Origin: an uncultured Bacilli bacterium
GTDB taxonomy: Bacteria; Bacillota_I; Bacilli_A; RF39; UBA660
NCBI GenBank assembly: GCA_947624505.1
Contig: CANQKO010000006.1
Span: 1-56,443 of the forward strand
Reading direction: 5' to 3'
DNA length: 56,443 nucleotides
The stretch's first letter is position 1; every line of letters begins with the position of its first letter. This document shows, in pieces, positions 49,349 through 56,443 of the stretch. The notes beneath the pieces are model-generated. The model saw only the letters and a program-made list of their open reading frames with translations. It searched no databases and was not told the DNA's origin. A program made the translations under genes and the position numbers.

Positions 49349-50044
49349 TTAACATCCTTCTGTACAAACAGATTTCTCTAAACAACTTAATACGCATTCA
49401 ATATTATCATACATATCTTGTTTCATTTTATCTGTTAATTCCATATAGCTATCATTTTGATCTTCACTAATGCCTGTCGTAAGTTTTTCTGGTTTACCAT
49501 CAATTACACTAACAATATTTGGAGCATAAATTCTTTTTTCACCCGTTGAAACACTCTTACCTTTAGCATTTGTCAAAGTATAATCACTTAAAACGCTATC
49601 AAGACGATCTAAAAGCTCACTATAACCTTCTCCACCATCTTTCGTTTTAACTGGTTTACCATCTTTTAATTCGTATGTATCTCTTAATTCAAGAACATCA
49701 ACATAATAAATTCGCCCAATCTTTAAATCTTTAGCAACTTTAATTAATGTCTCTAACATACTACGACACCAAGGACAACTCTTAAAGCCAAAATAAACAG
49801 CAAAATCTTCACCATTATCAATTTTTTCAACAATTTCACTAGCGGTAGCATAAACAAAAGGATTATCTTCACTAATGCTTATTTCTCTATAAGATATTCC
49901 TGCATCAGTTGTCTTTCCATTAAGTGATTCATACTCTTCTTTAAATTTAGTTGCATCAGTTACAACGTTTTCTTTTTCTTTAAAACAACCACCAACAAAT
50001 AATAATAAAACTATTATTAATAATATACTTCCTACTTTTTTCAT
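49349..50044 (-). CDS. Thioredoxin-like lipoprotein (CPWC)
   Basis: The protein has 231 aa. The signal peptide has a lipobox VGGC with Cys20, so it is tethered outside the membrane. FGFKSCPWCRSML carries the redox Cys90 and Cys93; a strand with YYVDVLEL and a later APNIVSVIDGKP follow, the cis-Pro region. The C-terminus has three extra Cys (ECVLSCLEKSVCTEGC ending), a possible second thiol site. It is similar to the membrane-anchored protein at 47580-48266 and is directly next to the CxxC protein at 50048. Confidence 0.85.
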   Translation of the reverse strand: MKKVGSILLIIVLLLFVGGCFKEKENVVTDATKFKEEYESLNGKTTDAGISYREISISEDNPFVYATASEIVEKIDNGEDFAVYFGFKSCPWCRSMLETLIKVAKDLKIGRIYYVDVLELRDTYELKDGKPVKTKDGGEGYSELLDRLDSVLSDYTLTNAKGKSVSTGEKRIYAPNIVSVIDGKPEKLTTGISEDQNDSYMELTDKMKQDMYDNIECVLSCLEKSVCTEGC

Positions 50045-50047
50045 ATC

Positions 50048-50698
50048 CTACTTCCTTACTTTTAATATTCTTTCTATGTTTTCTAATCTTTCATTTATTT
50101 TTTTATTGGCTCTTACATTTACAAAAACAATTATTGTGGTACTAACCACTATTAATACAACTAACCAAATTATAACATTTGTATTGTTGCAATTACCATT
50201 TTCATTATTTTCTGTAATGCCTAATTCTTCTAAAATATCAAACTTACTATTGGCATTATATTCTTCCGTGATAGCATTTAAAATTGCGGTCTTCTTACTA
50301 TCAGTAAATCCAGAGAAAGTTTCTTCACCAATAATAATAAAAGGAACACCAAATTCTTTACTTGTCACATCATAATTAAAATATTCACCAACTTTATTCA
50401 TTAATTTTTGATTATCATCATTATTCCATACTTCATAAGATCTTAATTTAAAATACTTGCCATAATTATCTATAATACTACTTAAATAATTTAAGAAATT
50501 TTCACAATGTTCACAACCATTCCCACGAAATAAATAAATGGTTACTTGATCACTTGTCTCTTTATAATTAGATAAATTAGCATTAATACTTTCTGATGCT
50601 AATGTTTCTTTTAAATTTAATACTTTAGTTTTAGCCAAAACTATACTAGGTAAAATCATTAAAAATAAAACACTGAATAAAATTAATCTCTTTTTCAT
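50048..50698 (-). CDS. Exported thioredoxin-like protein (CEHC) with C-terminal membrane helix, 216 aa
   Basis: A signal peptide (1-22, ending VLA) precedes a thioredoxin-like domain with YLFRGNGCEHCENFL (Cys62 and Cys65) and a cis-Pro loop (FGVPFIIIGEETF). A C-terminal membrane helix (about 172-193) and a basic tail follow. CEHC is unusual and may tune the redox potential. The gene is 3 nt from the CPWC lipoprotein gene, so they are coupled and may hand on disulfides. The bacteriocin-accessory family also shows this plan, but no bacteriocin gene is near. Confidence 0.82.
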   Translation of the reverse strand: MKKRLILFSVLFLMILPSIVLAKTKVLNLKETLASESINANLSNYKETSDQVTIYLFRGNGCEHCENFLNYLSSIIDNYGKYFKLRSYEVWNNDDNQKLMNKVGEYFNYDVTSKEFGVPFIIIGEETFSGFTDSKKTAILNAITEEYNANSKFDILEELGITENNENGNCNNTNVIIWLVVLIVVSTTIIVFVNVRANKKINERLENIERILKVRK

Positions 50699-50752
50699 CT
50701 TATACCTCCTTCCTAATTATAAAATATTTTTTTAACTATTTCTACATATTTA

Positions 50753-50781
50753 TGAAAAAAACTCGGTTTTTTCCGAGTTTT
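50753..50781 (-). terminator. Intrinsic terminator of rpsD
   Basis: AAAACTCGG and CCGAGTTTT pair (9 bp) with a 6-nt loop, then T-run on the minus strand. Confidence 0.88.
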
Positions 50782-50786
50782 AATTA

Positions 50787-51389
50787 CTATCTATTGTAGA
50801 ATTCAACGATTAATTGTTCTTGAATATCGCTATTAAGTTCGCTTCTTTCCGGAATTCTAACATATTTTCCAGTTAATTTCTTTTCATCAAATTCTAAATA
50901 AGCAGGAATTGCTACTTTTTCCGCAACACTTGCTAAAATAGCGGGATGATTTAAAGAATTTTCTTTAACACTTATTACATCTCCAGGCATAACTCTATAT
51001 GATGGAATATCTACTTTTTTACCATTAACAAGAATGTGACCGTGATTTACTACTTGTCTTGCGGCACGACGAGTTCTTGCCATACCAAGACGATATACTA
51101 AATTATCAAGTCTACTTTCAAGTAACATAAGTAAATTTTCACCAGCAATACCAGGAAGTTTTTGAGCTTTATCAAAAACTTTATGGAATTGTTTTTCCGT
51201 TAAACCATAAGTATATCTAACTTTTTGTTTTTCTTGTAATTGAACACCATATTCACTAGATTTTTTCTTACGATCTTTACCGTGAACACCAGGAGCATAA
51301 GGACGGCGAGCTAAGTCTTTACCATTTTCTAATGTTGAAAATGCTAATCTTCTTGATTTCTTATAAGCTGGTCCTGTATATCTTGCCAT
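50787..51389 (-). CDS. rpsD: 30S ribosomal protein S4
   Basis: The protein has 200 aa from ATG 51389 ([15 protein letters not shown]), which has AAAGGAG 7 nt upstream; an ATG two codons earlier is too close. S4 has its RRPYAPG-HG block, the S4 RNA-binding domain ([37 protein letters not shown]) and C-terminal [14 protein letters not shown]. It nucleates 30S assembly and represses itself in Firmicutes through its leader RNA. The leader here is about 150 nt with a hairpin (see next entry). It is monocistronic. Confidence 0.97.
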   Translation of the reverse strand: MARYTGPAYKKSRRLAFSTLENGKDLARRPYAPGVHGKDRKKKSSEYGVQLQEKQKVRYTYGLTEKQFHKVFDKAQKLPGIAGENLLMLLESRLDNLVYRLGMARTRRAARQVVNHGHILVNGKKVDIPSYRVMPGDVISVKENSLNHPAILASVAEKVAIPAYLEFDEKKLTGKYVRIPERSELNSDIQEQLIVEFYNR

Positions 51390-51540
51390 TAACATTCTCC
51401 TTTCTTTATAAATTACAATTTTTGTTTTTGGCTTTTTCTAATCATAGGGAGTTTTTTACTATATTTCATTTCGGCAGACGAATTACTTTATATTTTTCAA
51501 AACACATTATAACCAAAAAAGCCTCTGCCACTTAATTGCA
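51390..51540 (-). promoter_or_regulatory. rpsD leader RNA (candidate S4-binding autoregulatory leader)
   Basis: GGCAGA (51473-51478) and TCTGCC (51524-51529) form a closing stem in a long leader, with further pairing possible inside. Firmicutes rpsD leaders bind S4; I have not matched the family consensus. Confidence 0.5.
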
Positions 51541-51545
51541 TAATT

Positions 51546-51573
51546 ATTATACTATATTTTTTTAAATTGTCAA
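51546..51573 (-). promoter_or_regulatory. SigA promoter of rpsD
   Basis: Minus strand TTGACA, 16 nt, TATAAT. It is immediately next to the opposed tRNA-Met promoter, so the two may compete. Confidence 0.75.
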
Positions 51574-51579
51574 ATATAC

Positions 51580-51608
51580 TTGTCAAACAATATTTTTTAT
51601 GATATCAT
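51580..51608 (+). promoter_or_regulatory. Promoter of tRNA-Met
   Basis: TTGTCA (51580-51585), 17 nt, TATCAT (51603-51608), 15 nt before the tRNA. Confidence 0.65.
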
Positions 51609-51623
51609 AATACTGTTCTTTAT

Positions 51624-51700
51624 GGCGAGATAGCTCAGTTGGCTAGAGCATTCGGTTCATACCCGAAGTGTCGGGGGTTCAAATCCCTCTCTCGCTACCA
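51624..51700 (+). tRNA. tRNA-Met (elongator, CAU)
   Basis: The 77-nt tRNA has encoded CCA, acceptor GGCGAGA/TCTCGCT and anticodon loop TTCATAC with anticodon CAT. The loop and acceptor match the elongator Met tRNA of Bacillus rather than the initiator, which has a C1-A72 mismatch and GGG pairs in the anticodon stem. It is the expected TmcAL substrate. Confidence 0.95.
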
Positions 51701-51710
51701 ATTAGTTAAC

Positions 51711-51740
51711 AAACTCCATTTTTAGATGGAGTTTTATAAT
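51711..51740 (+). terminator. Terminator of tRNA-Met
   Basis: AAACTCCAT and ATGGAGTTT pair (9 bp) around a 6-nt loop, then a T-rich stretch. Confidence 0.85.
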
Positions 51741-51763
51741 ATTTAAAAGAAAGAAGAATTATA

Positions 51764-52145
51764 ATGGACAAAAATAAATTAATGGATAATATGCTTTTTA
51801 GAAACAGATGCTGCGCTTATGGCCTTAGCTGGGAAGATTTTAATATTTATGGAAATACTATTATATTAAATACTTCTAAAAAAGATATTTATTAATGAAT
51901 GTATTATATTATATATTAAAAATTAAAAAAGACCATTTCCTATTGATATCATTAATTATTTAGGTCAAGATCCTAAAGTGATAGATAAATATAATCTTGA
52001 ACTTTACCGCATAATTGACTTATTACTTAAAGATAAAGGCTTTAAAATAAAAGAAGGCTATGAACATTATGATGAATTAGAAAAAACTCAAAAAGAAGAT
52101 TTTAAAAACTATGCAAAAAAATTGTTAAGAGAACTTAACAATTAA
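51764..52145 (+). pseudogene. Decayed gene of unknown family
   Basis: Two frames of what looks like one gene. The first starts ATG 51764 and gives 43 residues (MDKNKLMDNMLFRNRCCAYG then WEDFNIYGNTIILN) with stop at 51893-51895. The second frame, offset by one, runs open from 51927 to 52145 with PFPIDIINYLGQDP and, near its end, LLRELNN, but has no good start. A deletion or frameshift near 51895-51930 is the simplest explanation. I see no ribosome binding site of normal strength before 51764 (AGAAGAA only). The original family is not recognised. Its end overlaps the M16 peptidase gene by 4 nt. Confidence 0.5.
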
Positions 52146-53410
52146 TCTTTAGGATTTAAAACTAATATACTTCTTTCATCAAAATTTAATAATTTACTAA
52201 AATCTACAACATCTTGATAAGTAATATTTTCATATACTTCTTTTAAGTTATCAACTATATCTCCATAGTTTAATATTTCTGATTGAATAATATTATTAAC
52301 TGTTTCAACATCTTCATATTCTAAGATTAATGATGCGATACTAGCATTTAGCATTCTTCTAAATGTTTTTTCATCAATCTCTAACTTATTTAATTTTTCA
52401 TTAAATAAGTTAAGTATTTCTTTAGTATAATTACTATCAATAGTAAAGATAATTAATAAATAATCATCAAAAATATCGGTCATGTAACTCATACTATTAA
52501 TAAGTTCTTTTTCTAGTAAATTATCTTTAAAATCACTAGTATTACCAAAATTAGCTTTAATTAACATATTAGTATATATTCTAATATGTAAATCATCTAC
52601 TTTTAAACTTTTCTTAGGTATTTTTATACCTATTTTTATTTTTTTATTTGTCACATTAATATCTATTTCTTCATATTTTTTATTGACTTTTTTACTTTCT
52701 TTTTTAATAATTCTTTCGGGATTTAAATATTTTTTAAATTCTTTACTATCTTGATTTTTATTAATACTTTCCATTAATTCATAAGGGTTAAAATTTCCCG
52801 TTACTATTAAAAAAGAATTTTCAGGATGATAAAAATTATCAAAAACTAATTTTACATCATCAATAGTTATCTTTTTTATATCCTCTTCTTCCCCTGTAAT
52901 GGGATATTTATATTCATAACCATTAAAGATATTATCTAAATGTTTAAAAAGCATTACTGTATAGGGATCATCAATTCCCATATTGGCTTCTTCAATAATA
53001 ATACCTTTTTCATTATTGATAATACTTTTACTAAAATAATCATTTTGGACAAAATCTAGCAAATGAATAACATTAGTAGTAGGATTTTCACTACCTAATA
53101 CTTGATAATTAGTATAATTAAATGTCGTAAATGCATTGGTATCACAGCCATTTTTAAAGAAAAAATCATTCGCCGTAGTATCTTTATCTTCATTAAATTT
53201 AACGTGTTCTAAAAAGTGAGCTACCCCATTTGGTAATTTATATATTTTACTACCTATTTTAAATTCATTATAGATAGATCCATATTTAACTGATAATGTT
53301 CCATAAAAAGAATTAACATCTTTTTTCACCCACATATATACTTTTAAACCATTTTGACATTCATCATAATAAACTGTTTCATTTAATCCTTTTAATTTAA
53401 TTTCTTTCAT
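52142..53410 (-). CDS. M16-family zinc peptidase, YmfH-like
   Basis: The protein has 422 aa. The inverted zinc motif HFLEH is at residues 65-69 with a distal Glu near residue 142 (IIIEEANMG). It is the active partner in the YmfF/YmfH pair, in which one has the zinc motif and the other does not. The C-terminal M16_C domain has the usual repeats. The upstream partner gene overlaps by 4 nt (ATGA). In Bacillus, the ymfFGH region also concerns cell-division and cell-shape neighbours; the substrate is unknown. Confidence 0.9.
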   Translation of the reverse strand: MKEIKLKGLNETVYYDECQNGLKVYMWVKKDVNSFYGTLSVKYGSIYNEFKIGSKIYKLPNGVAHFLEHVKFNEDKDTTANDFFFKNGCDTNAFTTFNYTNYQVLGSENPTTNVIHLLDFVQNDYFSKSIINNEKGIIIEEANMGIDDPYTVMLFKHLDNIFNGYEYKYPITGEEEDIKKITIDDVKLVFDNFYHPENSFLIVTGNFNPYELMESINKNQDSKEFKKYLNPERIIKKESKKVNKKYEEIDINVTNKKIKIGIKIPKKSLKVDDLHIRIYTNMLIKANFGNTSDFKDNLLEKELINSMSYMTDIFDDYLLIIFTIDSNYTKEILNLFNEKLNKLEIDEKTFRRMLNASIASLILEYEDVETVNNIIQSEILNYGDIVDNLKEVYENITYQDVVDFSKLLNFDERSILVLNPKD

Positions 53411-54684
53411 TTTACACCCCCATTATCACTTGGGCATTGAACATAAACTGTATTTAGTTTTAAAGCTTTAGCACATTTGATTAAATCTTCTTTAGTAACC
53501 TTCTTAATCAATTTAATTCTTTCATCAATTAAAGGTAGATGAGCAAATTGATTAAAAATATAATTATTTAAAATAGATACATTATTATCATTAGCCATTT
53601 TTAATGAAAATACTAAATTTTTCTTAGCATCATTCAATTCATCTTGAGAATAATTTCCATTTATCATTTCTTTTACACATTTTTTAATTAATTTTTCCGC
53701 CATTTTAATATTCTTTTTATCTAATGAAACTTCAATAACAAGTAATTCATCATATTTTAAATAAAGGCTTTTAACACTATAACATAAAGAATTTTCTACT
53801 CTTAGTCTTTGATATAATTTAGCTTGAATTCCTCCGGATGCAAAAATATAATTAAAAACGTGAAAAGCCACATTTTTTAAATCAATATCCAAACCTTTTA
53901 AATTATAAATCATTACTAAGGTGCTTTGCACAAAAGAAACTTCCTTGTTTACTATTAATGGCTTTCTTTTAATTTTATTATCCACTAACAAACTTGGCTT
54001 TTTAATTTTTATAACTCGATATTTAAAATTATCTTTAATTATTTTGACCGCTTTGTCCATATTTATATTACCTATTATAAAGATGTCACAATTTGAATGC
54101 ATAAATAAATCATTGTATGTTTCATATAAACTAGATGTAGTAATATTTTTTAAATTTTCTTCTTCCCCTAAAACCTTAAAAGAACTAGGACTATTAGGAT
54201 CCATATTTTGTAGTGCACTTAATATAGCCAATTTTTCTGATGATTCTTTAATACTTTTTATTTCATCTTCCATTCTTCTTTTGACAATATTATAATTAGT
54301 TATATCAAATTCCTTATTCTTAACGCGAGGATTATTTAATATTTTAAAAGGGAAAGATAATATTTCTTCAAAATAATTATCTTCACTTATATATTCAGGA
54401 TTAATAAATTCTAAAACAAAAGAAATGGTAAATAAATTACCAACTTTATTAGTGGTGCCATAAAAAATAGCTTTATATAATTCTTCTAATCTTATAGCGA
54501 TATCTTTTCTTCTTTGAAAATGTTTCGAAGAATCAGTTAAAATATCACTTAAAAAAGTAAATTCTTGCATTTTCTCTTTTTCAACTTCTCGACTAAAAAT
54601 AATTTCCATTCGAGTCGTTTTAAATTTGTCGGTTTTAATTGTGTGAATATTATAAGATTCACAATTAATCTTTTTATATTCCAT
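53407..54684 (-). CDS. M16-family inactive partner, YmfF-like
   Basis: The protein has 425 aa with the M16 fold. VEKEKMQEFTFLSDILTDSS stands at the place of the zinc motif, with no HxxEH, so it is not a peptidase itself. The central M16_C block contains NCDIFIIGNINMDK, and a later FASGGIQAKLYQRLRVENSLCYSV matches the conserved substrate-binding segment. It likely forms a heterodimer with the product of the next gene, as in other two-chain M16 enzymes. The start is ATG after GAGGTG. Confidence 0.88.
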   Translation of the reverse strand: MEYKKINCESYNIHTIKTDKFKTTRMEIIFSREVEKEKMQEFTFLSDILTDSSKHFQRRKDIAIRLEELYKAIFYGTTNKVGNLFTISFVLEFINPEYISEDNYFEEILSFPFKILNNPRVKNKEFDITNYNIVKRRMEDEIKSIKESSEKLAILSALQNMDPNSPSSFKVLGEEENLKNITTSSLYETYNDLFMHSNCDIFIIGNINMDKAVKIIKDNFKYRVIKIKKPSLLVDNKIKRKPLIVNKEVSFVQSTLVMIYNLKGLDIDLKNVAFHVFNYIFASGGIQAKLYQRLRVENSLCYSVKSLYLKYDELLVIEVSLDKKNIKMAEKLIKKCVKEMINGNYSQDELNDAKKNLVFSLKMANDNNVSILNNYIFNQFAHLPLIDERIKLIKKVTKEDLIKCAKALKLNTVYVQCPSDNGGVK

Positions 54685-54733
54685 TGGTACACCTCTATTA
54701 TATTATAACACATTTACCTTAATTTATAAGTTT

Positions 54734-55846
54734 TTAAAGACTTTTATTATATTGTTTTTCAATATAATCATCAGTCATTCCCGCTAGATAATCGATAACT
54801 ATTCTTGCATTAGTCGATTTTTGATATTCAACACTCATATATTTTAAATAATTTTGATAAATATCGGCTTCTTTATTCTCACTATTTAAATCATTTAAAT
54901 ATTTTTTAAATAAATGATTAAACATTTCTTTTATGTGTTCTAATTCTTCTAAAGTATAGGCTTTGGCATAAATATTTTCATAATTAAATTTTTTAAGTTC
55001 CACAATTGCTTCATAAATATTATCACTTAATTTAATATAATTTTTATTAAAACTATTTTCAATTATATCATTAATAATAGTATTAATAATTTCTTTGTTA
55101 CTACATCCTAAAACATCTGTTATTCTTTTAGGAATATCTTCTTTTTTAATTATATTAAGTCTTATTCCATCTTCAATATCTTTGCCAAGATAAGCAATTA
55201 AATCACTAACTCTTACAACACAACCTTCTAAAGTCATTGGTTTTAATTCTTTTAAAATCTTTTTATTATGGTAACTTTCCTTGTATTCTTGTAAAAAATC
55301 TTCCGTACTTTTTTCGTTTGGATGATATTCTCCTAATGCAAATTCACCATTATGACACATTATAGCATCTAAAACGGGAATACTTATATTAGCACCATTG
55401 CCATAATTTTCAATATTCATTAATATTCTAACACTTTGAATATTATGATTAAAATACCCTTCGTTATTCTCTAAACTTATTTCATTTAAAATAGATTCAC
55501 CAACGTGACCAAAAGGCGTATGACCTAAATCGTGACCTAAAGCAGCGGCTTCAATTAAATCTTCATTTAAATTTAAGGCTCTTCCAATAGTTCTTGCTAT
55601 TTTACTTACAAATTGAACGTGAGTCATTCTTCTACTTAAATGATCATTTTCCCGATGCGTAAATACTTGAGTTTTATCTAAATATCTTGTATATGATAAT
55701 GTATATAAAATACGATCGATATCACGATAAAAACTTGGTCGAAAATCTTCTTCTTCCTTATTTAATCTTATTCCTCTTTCATAAGGACAAGCATATTCTG
55801 ATAACCCTTCAATTTTCATATTTTCTTTAATTTTCTCTATATTCAT
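54734..55846 (-). CDS. dGTPase-like HD-domain phosphohydrolase
   Basis: The protein has about 370 aa from ATG 55846, which has AAGAGG upstream and overlaps the DUF1653 gene by 20 nt. The HD motifs are visible: SRRMTHVQFV (His), LGHDLGHTPFGH (His-Asp and second His), MCHNGEFAL, and DLIAYLGKDIED. The family cleaves dGTP to deoxyguanosine and triphosphate, controlling the nucleotide pool; some members act on other dNTPs. It is shorter than E. coli Dgt (about 500 aa). Confidence 0.9.
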   Translation of the reverse strand: MNIEKIKENMKIEGLSEYACPYERGIRLNKEEEDFRPSFYRDIDRILYTLSYTRYLDKTQVFTHRENDHLSRRMTHVQFVSKIARTIGRALNLNEDLIEAAALGHDLGHTPFGHVGESILNEISLENNEGYFNHNIQSVRILMNIENYGNGANISIPVLDAIMCHNGEFALGEYHPNEKSTEDFLQEYKESYHNKKILKELKPMTLEGCVVRVSDLIAYLGKDIEDGIRLNIIKKEDIPKRITDVLGCSNKEIINTIINDIIENSFNKNYIKLSDNIYEAIVELKKFNYENIYAKAYTLEELEHIKEMFNHLFKKYLNDLNSENKEADIYQNYLKYMSVEYQKSTNARIVIDYLAGMTDDYIEKQYNKSL

Positions 55847-56063
55847 CTTTAACCTCTTCAAAACGATATTCTTGAGCTACATTAGGATATTTATCTTTAT
55901 CAACTTTAGATAAAAACATATCATAATCCCTTACCCATATTTCACCATTATGTAGATAAACTACCTTCTTTTTTAAATTTTCACTATCTTTAGCAATATA
56001 CAATACTTTTACTATATCACCTTTAAAATGTTTATAATATGTATTAACTTTTACTTCTCTCAT
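55827..56063 (-). CDS. DUF1653 family protein, 78 aa
   Basis: The small protein has the DUF1653 signature: YYKHFKGDIVKVLYIAKDSE, VVYLHNGEIWVRDYDMFLSKVD, and FEEV. The fold is a small SH3-like barrel; its function is unknown. GGTGATACAATG gives a start at 56063 with a GGTGAT site. It overlaps the dGTPase-like gene by 20 nt, so the two are co-translated. Confidence 0.88.
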   Translation of the reverse strand: MREVKVNTYYKHFKGDIVKVLYIAKDSENLKKKVVYLHNGEIWVRDYDMFLSKVDKDKYPNVAQEYRFEEVKDEYREN

Positions 56064-56111
56064 TGTATCACCAATTAAATTTTATTACATTTAAAATTCT
56101 TTGTAAATCTC

Positions 56112-56205
56112 TTGCATATATTTTATACATTATGATAAAATATTTATAGGAAAACGTATTATACGTTGCCTGATGAGCTTGCTAGCCTATGCTAGCTGTT
56201 TTTAT
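56112..56205 (+). ncRNA. Candidate antisense RNA of a type I toxin-antitoxin locus, with promoter
   Basis: TTGCAT (56112-56117), 18 nt, TAAAAT (56136-56141) starts an RNA near 56148. It ends in hairpin GCTAGC-CTAT-GCTAGC (56181-56196), then TGTTTTTATTT. It is antisense to the 3' end of the small hydrophobic peptide gene on the other strand, the layout of txpA/ratA-like systems. Expression is untested. Confidence 0.45.
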
Positions 56206-56259
56206 TTCCACAAGTAGAATCACTATTGCTAAAATAAAAACCACAAATCGCTCTCCCAT
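56182..56259 (-). CDS. Candidate small hydrophobic toxin peptide, 20-25 aa
   Basis: The frame starts at ATG 56259 (25 aa) or at GTG 56244 (20 aa). The GTG has GGGAG 8 nt upstream, so it is preferred: MVFILAIVILLVEIKTASIG. One membrane helix with a charged tail is typical of Firmicutes type I toxins. The DNA between the helix and the stop forms a long hairpin with its upstream part. The peptide is too short for certain annotation; the antisense RNA and the hairpin are the reasons to propose it. The remaining part of the 380-nt end region has no other gene. Confidence 0.4.
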   Translation of the reverse strand: MGERFVVFILAIVILLVEIKTASIG

Positions 56260-56318
56260 AAACATATATAACACAGTTTCATTTCACTTGTAAATACCCA
56301 AAACTTTAAAATAGCAAG

Positions 56319-56343
56319 TTTTTTGTCAAATCTCTAGAGATTT
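56319..56343. repeat. 25-bp repeat with palindrome, copy 2 (inverted)
   Basis: Exact inverted copy of 39627-39651. On the minus strand the palindrome is followed by TTGACA, pointing toward the small peptide gene, so it may be an operator over a -35 box. Confidence 0.85.
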
Positions 56344-56366
56344 GGCTTCTTTTTTATATAAAAATT

Positions 56367-56443
56367 GGGGCTGTCGCGAAATTAAATGATTAATTTCTTG
56401 ACAGTTTCTTTTTTTTAGGTTTTACAGAAGGAAATACCTCTTT
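56367..56443 (-). mobile_element. End of an insertion sequence, cut by the window edge
   Basis: GGGGCTGTCGCGAAATTA from 56367 looks like a terminal inverted repeat of the IS1182-like type (from memory: GGGGCTGTC starts). An open frame on the minus strand stops right beside it. CTGTC and GACAG with GAAATTAA and TTAATTTC also make a hairpin there. Confidence 0.5.
56390..56443 (-). CDS. Transposase C-terminus, partial
   Basis: The frame from the window edge reads KEVFPSVKPKKKKLSRN and stops at 56390-56392 in the proposed terminal repeat. The basic tail and its position against the repeat suggest the end of a transposase gene; the rest lies outside the window. Confidence 0.4.
   Translation of the reverse strand, partial: KEVFPSVKPKKKKLSRN

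Noticed and set aside
56170-56177. CTGATGAG, the start of a hammerhead ribozyme core
   Set aside because: No GAAA follows a stem II and no UH cleavage site is placed correctly; the region is better read as an antisense RNA terminator.

Overview
The window is AT-rich (roughly 27 to 30% G+C by eye), uses TGA as a stop, and carries compact, co-directional housekeeping operons of Firmicutes type (rimP-nusA-ylxR-infB-rbfA-truB, rpsO-pnp, scpA-scpB, rpsD, rpsT-spoIIP). It also has sporulation genes (spoIIP, a cotJ operon), sortase and SpoIIIE/FtsK. This fits a small-genome, low-GC Bacilli lineage, for example gut RF39/Erysipelotrichia-like relatives of the Mycoplasmatota, that keeps a cell wall and spore genes. 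The lineage is an inference from gene content and order.

Layout. 1-3.5 kb: tRNA-Ile2, an Smr protein, a PfkB-like protein with an altered active site, a YqxA-like protein and SpoIIP. 3.6-6.1 kb: rpsT, a transglutaminase-like exported protein, miaA. 6.2-8.7 kb: a large surface protein whose C-terminal third is unusually G+C rich, divergent from an Xre regulator with three 19-bp operators between them. 8.7-14.2 kb: tmcAL, a coiled-coil membrane protein and a cysteine-rich repeat surface protein. 14.2-24.7 kb: RluA, slipin, then the pnp/rpsO and truB-rimP translation operons, with a one-domain RimP. 24.8-29.5 kb: the cotJ spore-coat operon, in which cotJC is split at codon 32 by a 3.7-kb serine-recombinase element. 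29.6-39.6 kb: a thioredoxin-like protein, FtsK, TrmL, a calcium P-type ATPase, a BRO-N/ORF6N/PLD-like fusion and a degenerate ClpC. 39.9-44.9 kb: a thioester-domain adhesin with its sortase, and a C39-like protease. 45-51.4 kb: tRNA-Leu, scpBA, an exported thiol/foldase group and rpsD. 51.6-56.4 kb: tRNA-Met, a decayed gene, an M16 peptidase pair, a dGTPase-like protein, a DUF1653 protein, a possible type I toxin-antitoxin locus and the edge of an insertion sequence.

The most interesting region is 25261-28986. An 11-bp core (GCACCACCAAA) is duplicated at both ends, and removing one core plus the intervening 3715 bp rejoins cotJC in frame into a full-length 185-residue CotJC. The element-side sequences just inside the cores form an inverted repeat around the core, as expected of a serine-integrase attP. 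The element carries its own recombinase, so it looks like a minimal skin-type sporulation intervening element. It also carries a MazF-fold toxin gene preceded not by a protein antitoxin but by a promoter, two tandem structured RNA repeats with compensatory base-pair changes, and a terminator, which is the layout of a type III (RNA antitoxin) toxin-antitoxin system. A further small RNA on the opposite strand and a 13-bp tandem repeat over the recombinase promoter suggest control elements. All of this is read from sequence only; nothing here was searched or folded by computer.
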